Below are positions 15,777 through 17,227 of a stretch of DNA of 17,227 bases, one piece after another. The position numbers and the translations under genes were made by a program. This DNA comes from Nitrospiraceae bacterium (lineage in GTDB: Bacteria > Nitrospirota > Nitrospiria > Nitrospirales > UBA8639), in contig DOFS01000608.1 in assembly GCA_003523945.1 (NCBI GenBank), positions 1 through 17,227 of the forward strand, written 5' to 3'. Each line of letters opens with the position of its first letter. Position 1 is the first letter of the stretch. A model generated the notes under the pieces. That model made no database searches, was not told the DNA's origin, and saw only the letters and a list, made by a program, of their open reading frames with translations.

Positions 15777-16403
15777 GTGACAACCACATGTTCCATGGTG
15801 AAAAGGATTTCTCCCGGAGCCCTATGTGTTTTGATGGCTCTCACTGTGGGGAGTGTTGCCCTGGGTGTGGAAGCTCCTACCGTGGTGGTCAGAGGCACCA
15901 TCGATGAGATCATCCGATTGGTCAGGGACGAAGGCCTCAAAAAGCCGGACCAAGAGGACCATCGTCGAAAATTGTTGGAGGAAACCATTGGGCAACATTT
16001 TGATTTTGAGGAGATGGCCAAACGATCACTGGCCGCCCATTGGAGAAATCGAAGTGAGCCGGAAAAACAAGAATTTGCGACATTGTTTCAAACGCTTCTT
16101 TCAAAAACCTATGCGGGAAAAATTGAGAACTATTCCGGAGAAACGGTCCAGTATCTCAAGGAACGGCTCAAAGATTCCTTTGCAGAAGTGCAGACCACCA
16201 TTGCCTCAAACAAAACTGAAATCTCTCTTGATTACCGGCTCCTACTGAAGGATGGCAACTGGCGTGTCTACGATGTGGTGGTCGATGGAGTGAGTCTCGT
16301 GAAAAATTACCGGGTTCAATTTGATCGCATCATTCGGGATTCCTCCTACGAAGAATTGGTGAAGACCTTGCGAGAGAAGTCCAGTGACATTACAGCTCCC
16401 TGA
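15777..16403 (+). CDS. mlaC: MlaC/Ttg2D/HpnM family periplasmic protein
   Basis: Protein of 208 residues, the usual length for the family (PF05494 type). A signal sequence occupies residues 1 to ~32: basic KR at 9-10, a hydrophobic core, and a likely cleavage near GVEA. The mature part has HRRKLLEETIGQHFDFEEMA, the family's 'F-D-F-x-x-M-A/T' region, then LFQTLLSKTYAGKIENY and a C-terminal GNWRVYDVVVDGVSLVKNYR block, all typical of MlaC. MlaC carries phospholipids between membranes with MlaFEDB. None of those partners is in the window. The related HpnM group is tied to hopanoid transport, so the exact cargo is open. The GTG start is set by a strong AAAGGAGG. The methionine adenosyltransferase follows after 12 bases, so the two are probably cotranscribed. 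Confidence 0.87.
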   Translation: MTTTCSMVKRISPGALCVLMALTVGSVALGVEAPTVVVRGTIDEIIRLVRDEGLKKPDQEDHRRKLLEETIGQHFDFEEMAKRSLAAHWRNRSEPEKQEFATLFQTLLSKTYAGKIENYSGETVQYLKERLKDSFAEVQTTIASNKTEISLDYRLLLKDGNWRVYDVVVDGVSLVKNYRVQFDRIIRDSSYEELVKTLREKSSDITAP

Positions 16404-16415
16404 CGGATTCTCAGT

Positions 16416-17227
16416 ATGAAGACGCGTATTCTGATTCACCAGGCACCAGCTGTTTCGGTCGACGCGCAACCTCTTGAAATTGTCGAACGGAAAGGCAAGG
16501 GACATCCCGATACGATTTGTGATGCCATTGCTGAAGCCGTGTCCATTCAACTGTCCAAGGTGTATCAAGAAGCCTTTGGTCGTATTTTGCACCATAATAT
16601 CGATAAATGCCTGCTGGTGGCGGGTCAGGTCAAACTGCATCCGGGAGGTGGTCGGGTCACCCACCCGATGCGCCTGATCCTTGGGGACCGGGCTTCCTTT
16701 GGCGTTCCAGGAAAAACGATTCCCGTGTCCGACATCGCCGTTGAGACGGCGCGAACATGGATCAAAAACCATTTGCCCAATGTGAATCCCAATAACCACA
16801 TGAGGTATCAAATCGAGTTGCAACCGACTTCCACTGAACTTGGGGCGATTTTTGAACATGGAGCGGGGGTACTGCCCGCGAACGATACCTCAGCCGGAGT
16901 CGGGTATGCCCCGCTCACCCCCACCGAGCAATTGGTGGTGAACCTTGAACAGTATGTAAACGGGCCACGGTTTAAGCGGGCATTTCCGGAAACCGGTGAG
17001 GATGTCAAAGTCATGGCCGTTCGCATGGATCGGATGCTGTCACTGACTGTGGCCATGCCGTTTCTTGCCAGGCGGATCACCACAGAGAAGGCCTATTTTG
17101 CCCGAAAGGCAAAGGTCCTTCAGAATGTGCAGCGCTTTATTCATGCGCAACCTCATTCCTGTAAACGAGTGGACGTGGTCATCAATGCGCTTGATTGTCC
17201 GGGTCAAGGACTGAAGGGCATGTATCT
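16416..17227 (+). CDS. mat: Archaeal-type methionine adenosyltransferase (3' end cut by window)
   Basis: First 270 codons of an enzyme that makes S-adenosylmethionine from methionine and ATP in the cytoplasm. The frame is open to the window edge, and the family is usually ~400 residues, so about a third is missing. It matches the archaeal-type family (COG1812-like), not the usual bacterial MetK. Visible motifs are IVERKGKGHPDTICDAIAE (22-40), HNIDKCLLVAGQ (60-71), ILGDRASF (88-95) and ANDTSAGVGYAPL (155-167). The archaeal-type family is known from a minority of bacteria. The ATG at 16416 is 12 bases after the mlaC-like stop; no strong Shine-Dalgarno sequence is seen, which hints at coupled translation. 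Whether a standard metK is also present cannot be judged here. Confidence 0.92.
   Translation, partial: MKTRILIHQAPAVSVDAQPLEIVERKGKGHPDTICDAIAEAVSIQLSKVYQEAFGRILHHNIDKCLLVAGQVKLHPGGGRVTHPMRLILGDRASFGVPGKTIPVSDIAVETARTWIKNHLPNVNPNNHMRYQIELQPTSTELGAIFEHGAGVLPANDTSAGVGYAPLTPTEQLVVNLEQYVNGPRFKRAFPETGEDVKVMAVRMDRMLSLTVAMPFLARRITTEKAYFARKAKVLQNVQRFIHAQPHSCKRVDVVINALDCPGQGLKGMY

Noticed and set aside
15580..15780. 66-codon frame on the + strand before the mlaC-like gene
   Set aside because: No recognisable features; it covers the possible operator and the mlaC ribosome site and ends inside the mlaC start.
1..17227. FNR-type boxes, CRISPR arrays, tRNAs, transposases, phage genes
   Set aside because: Looked for by eye on both strands; no TTGAT-N4-ATCAA site before the stress genes, no spaced direct-repeat array and no cloverleaf or mobile-element gene was found.

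Overview
The window holds 13 supportable genes at roughly 50% G+C. It looks like a chromosomal segment of a free-living, metabolically versatile Gram-negative bacterium. A periplasmic MlaC/HpnM-type protein with a signal peptide, an exported c-type cytochrome and an archaeal-type methionine adenosyltransferase fit a member of the Nitrospirota (Nitrospira-like). That placement rests on gene content and on the style of the intergenic repeats; no marker gene is present, so it is an inference.

Left block, + strand (about 1-10730): the end of a DUF2934 gene, then malQ (GH77 4-alpha-glucanotransferase), a tandem-domain universal stress protein, a PEGLP-type (P-II) cation ATPase, a full-length phosphoketolase, an Rnk-like GreA/B-C domain protein, and a GH13 alpha-amylase-family enzyme. 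The gap between malQ and usp is only 43 bases; the other gaps are about 125-260 bases. Middle block, - strand (14914 down to 10957): a 63-residue orphan protein, a two-CBS-domain protein, a small mono-heme cytochrome c, a large Lon-type (COG1067-like) protease and a FmdB-type zinc ribbon. GH13 and the zinc-ribbon gene converge on a gap carrying a palindrome and a hairpin repeat. Right block, + strand (15777 to the end): an MlaC/HpnM-like protein and the first 270 codons of an archaeal-type methionine adenosyltransferase, cut by the window edge.

How the genes fit together (inference): two alpha-glucan enzymes could mobilise stored glucan. Phosphoketolase could turn sugar phosphates into acetyl phosphate without oxygen. 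Usp, P-type cation ATPase, CBS protein, Lon-type protease and Rnk-like protein are stress and low-energy functions. The combination Usp + CBS + P-type ATPase is also found in hypoxia/dormancy regulons such as mycobacterial DosR, so the segment reads like a survival island for oxygen or energy limitation.

Non-coding content: the 862-base stretch 14915-15776 has no convincing gene. It carries two members of an ~80 bp double-hairpin repeat (a third lies at 10872-10951), a ~250 bp structured repeat with strong hairpins, and a possible operator/hairpin just upstream of the mlaC-like gene. No tRNA, rRNA, CRISPR array, transposase or phage gene was seen.
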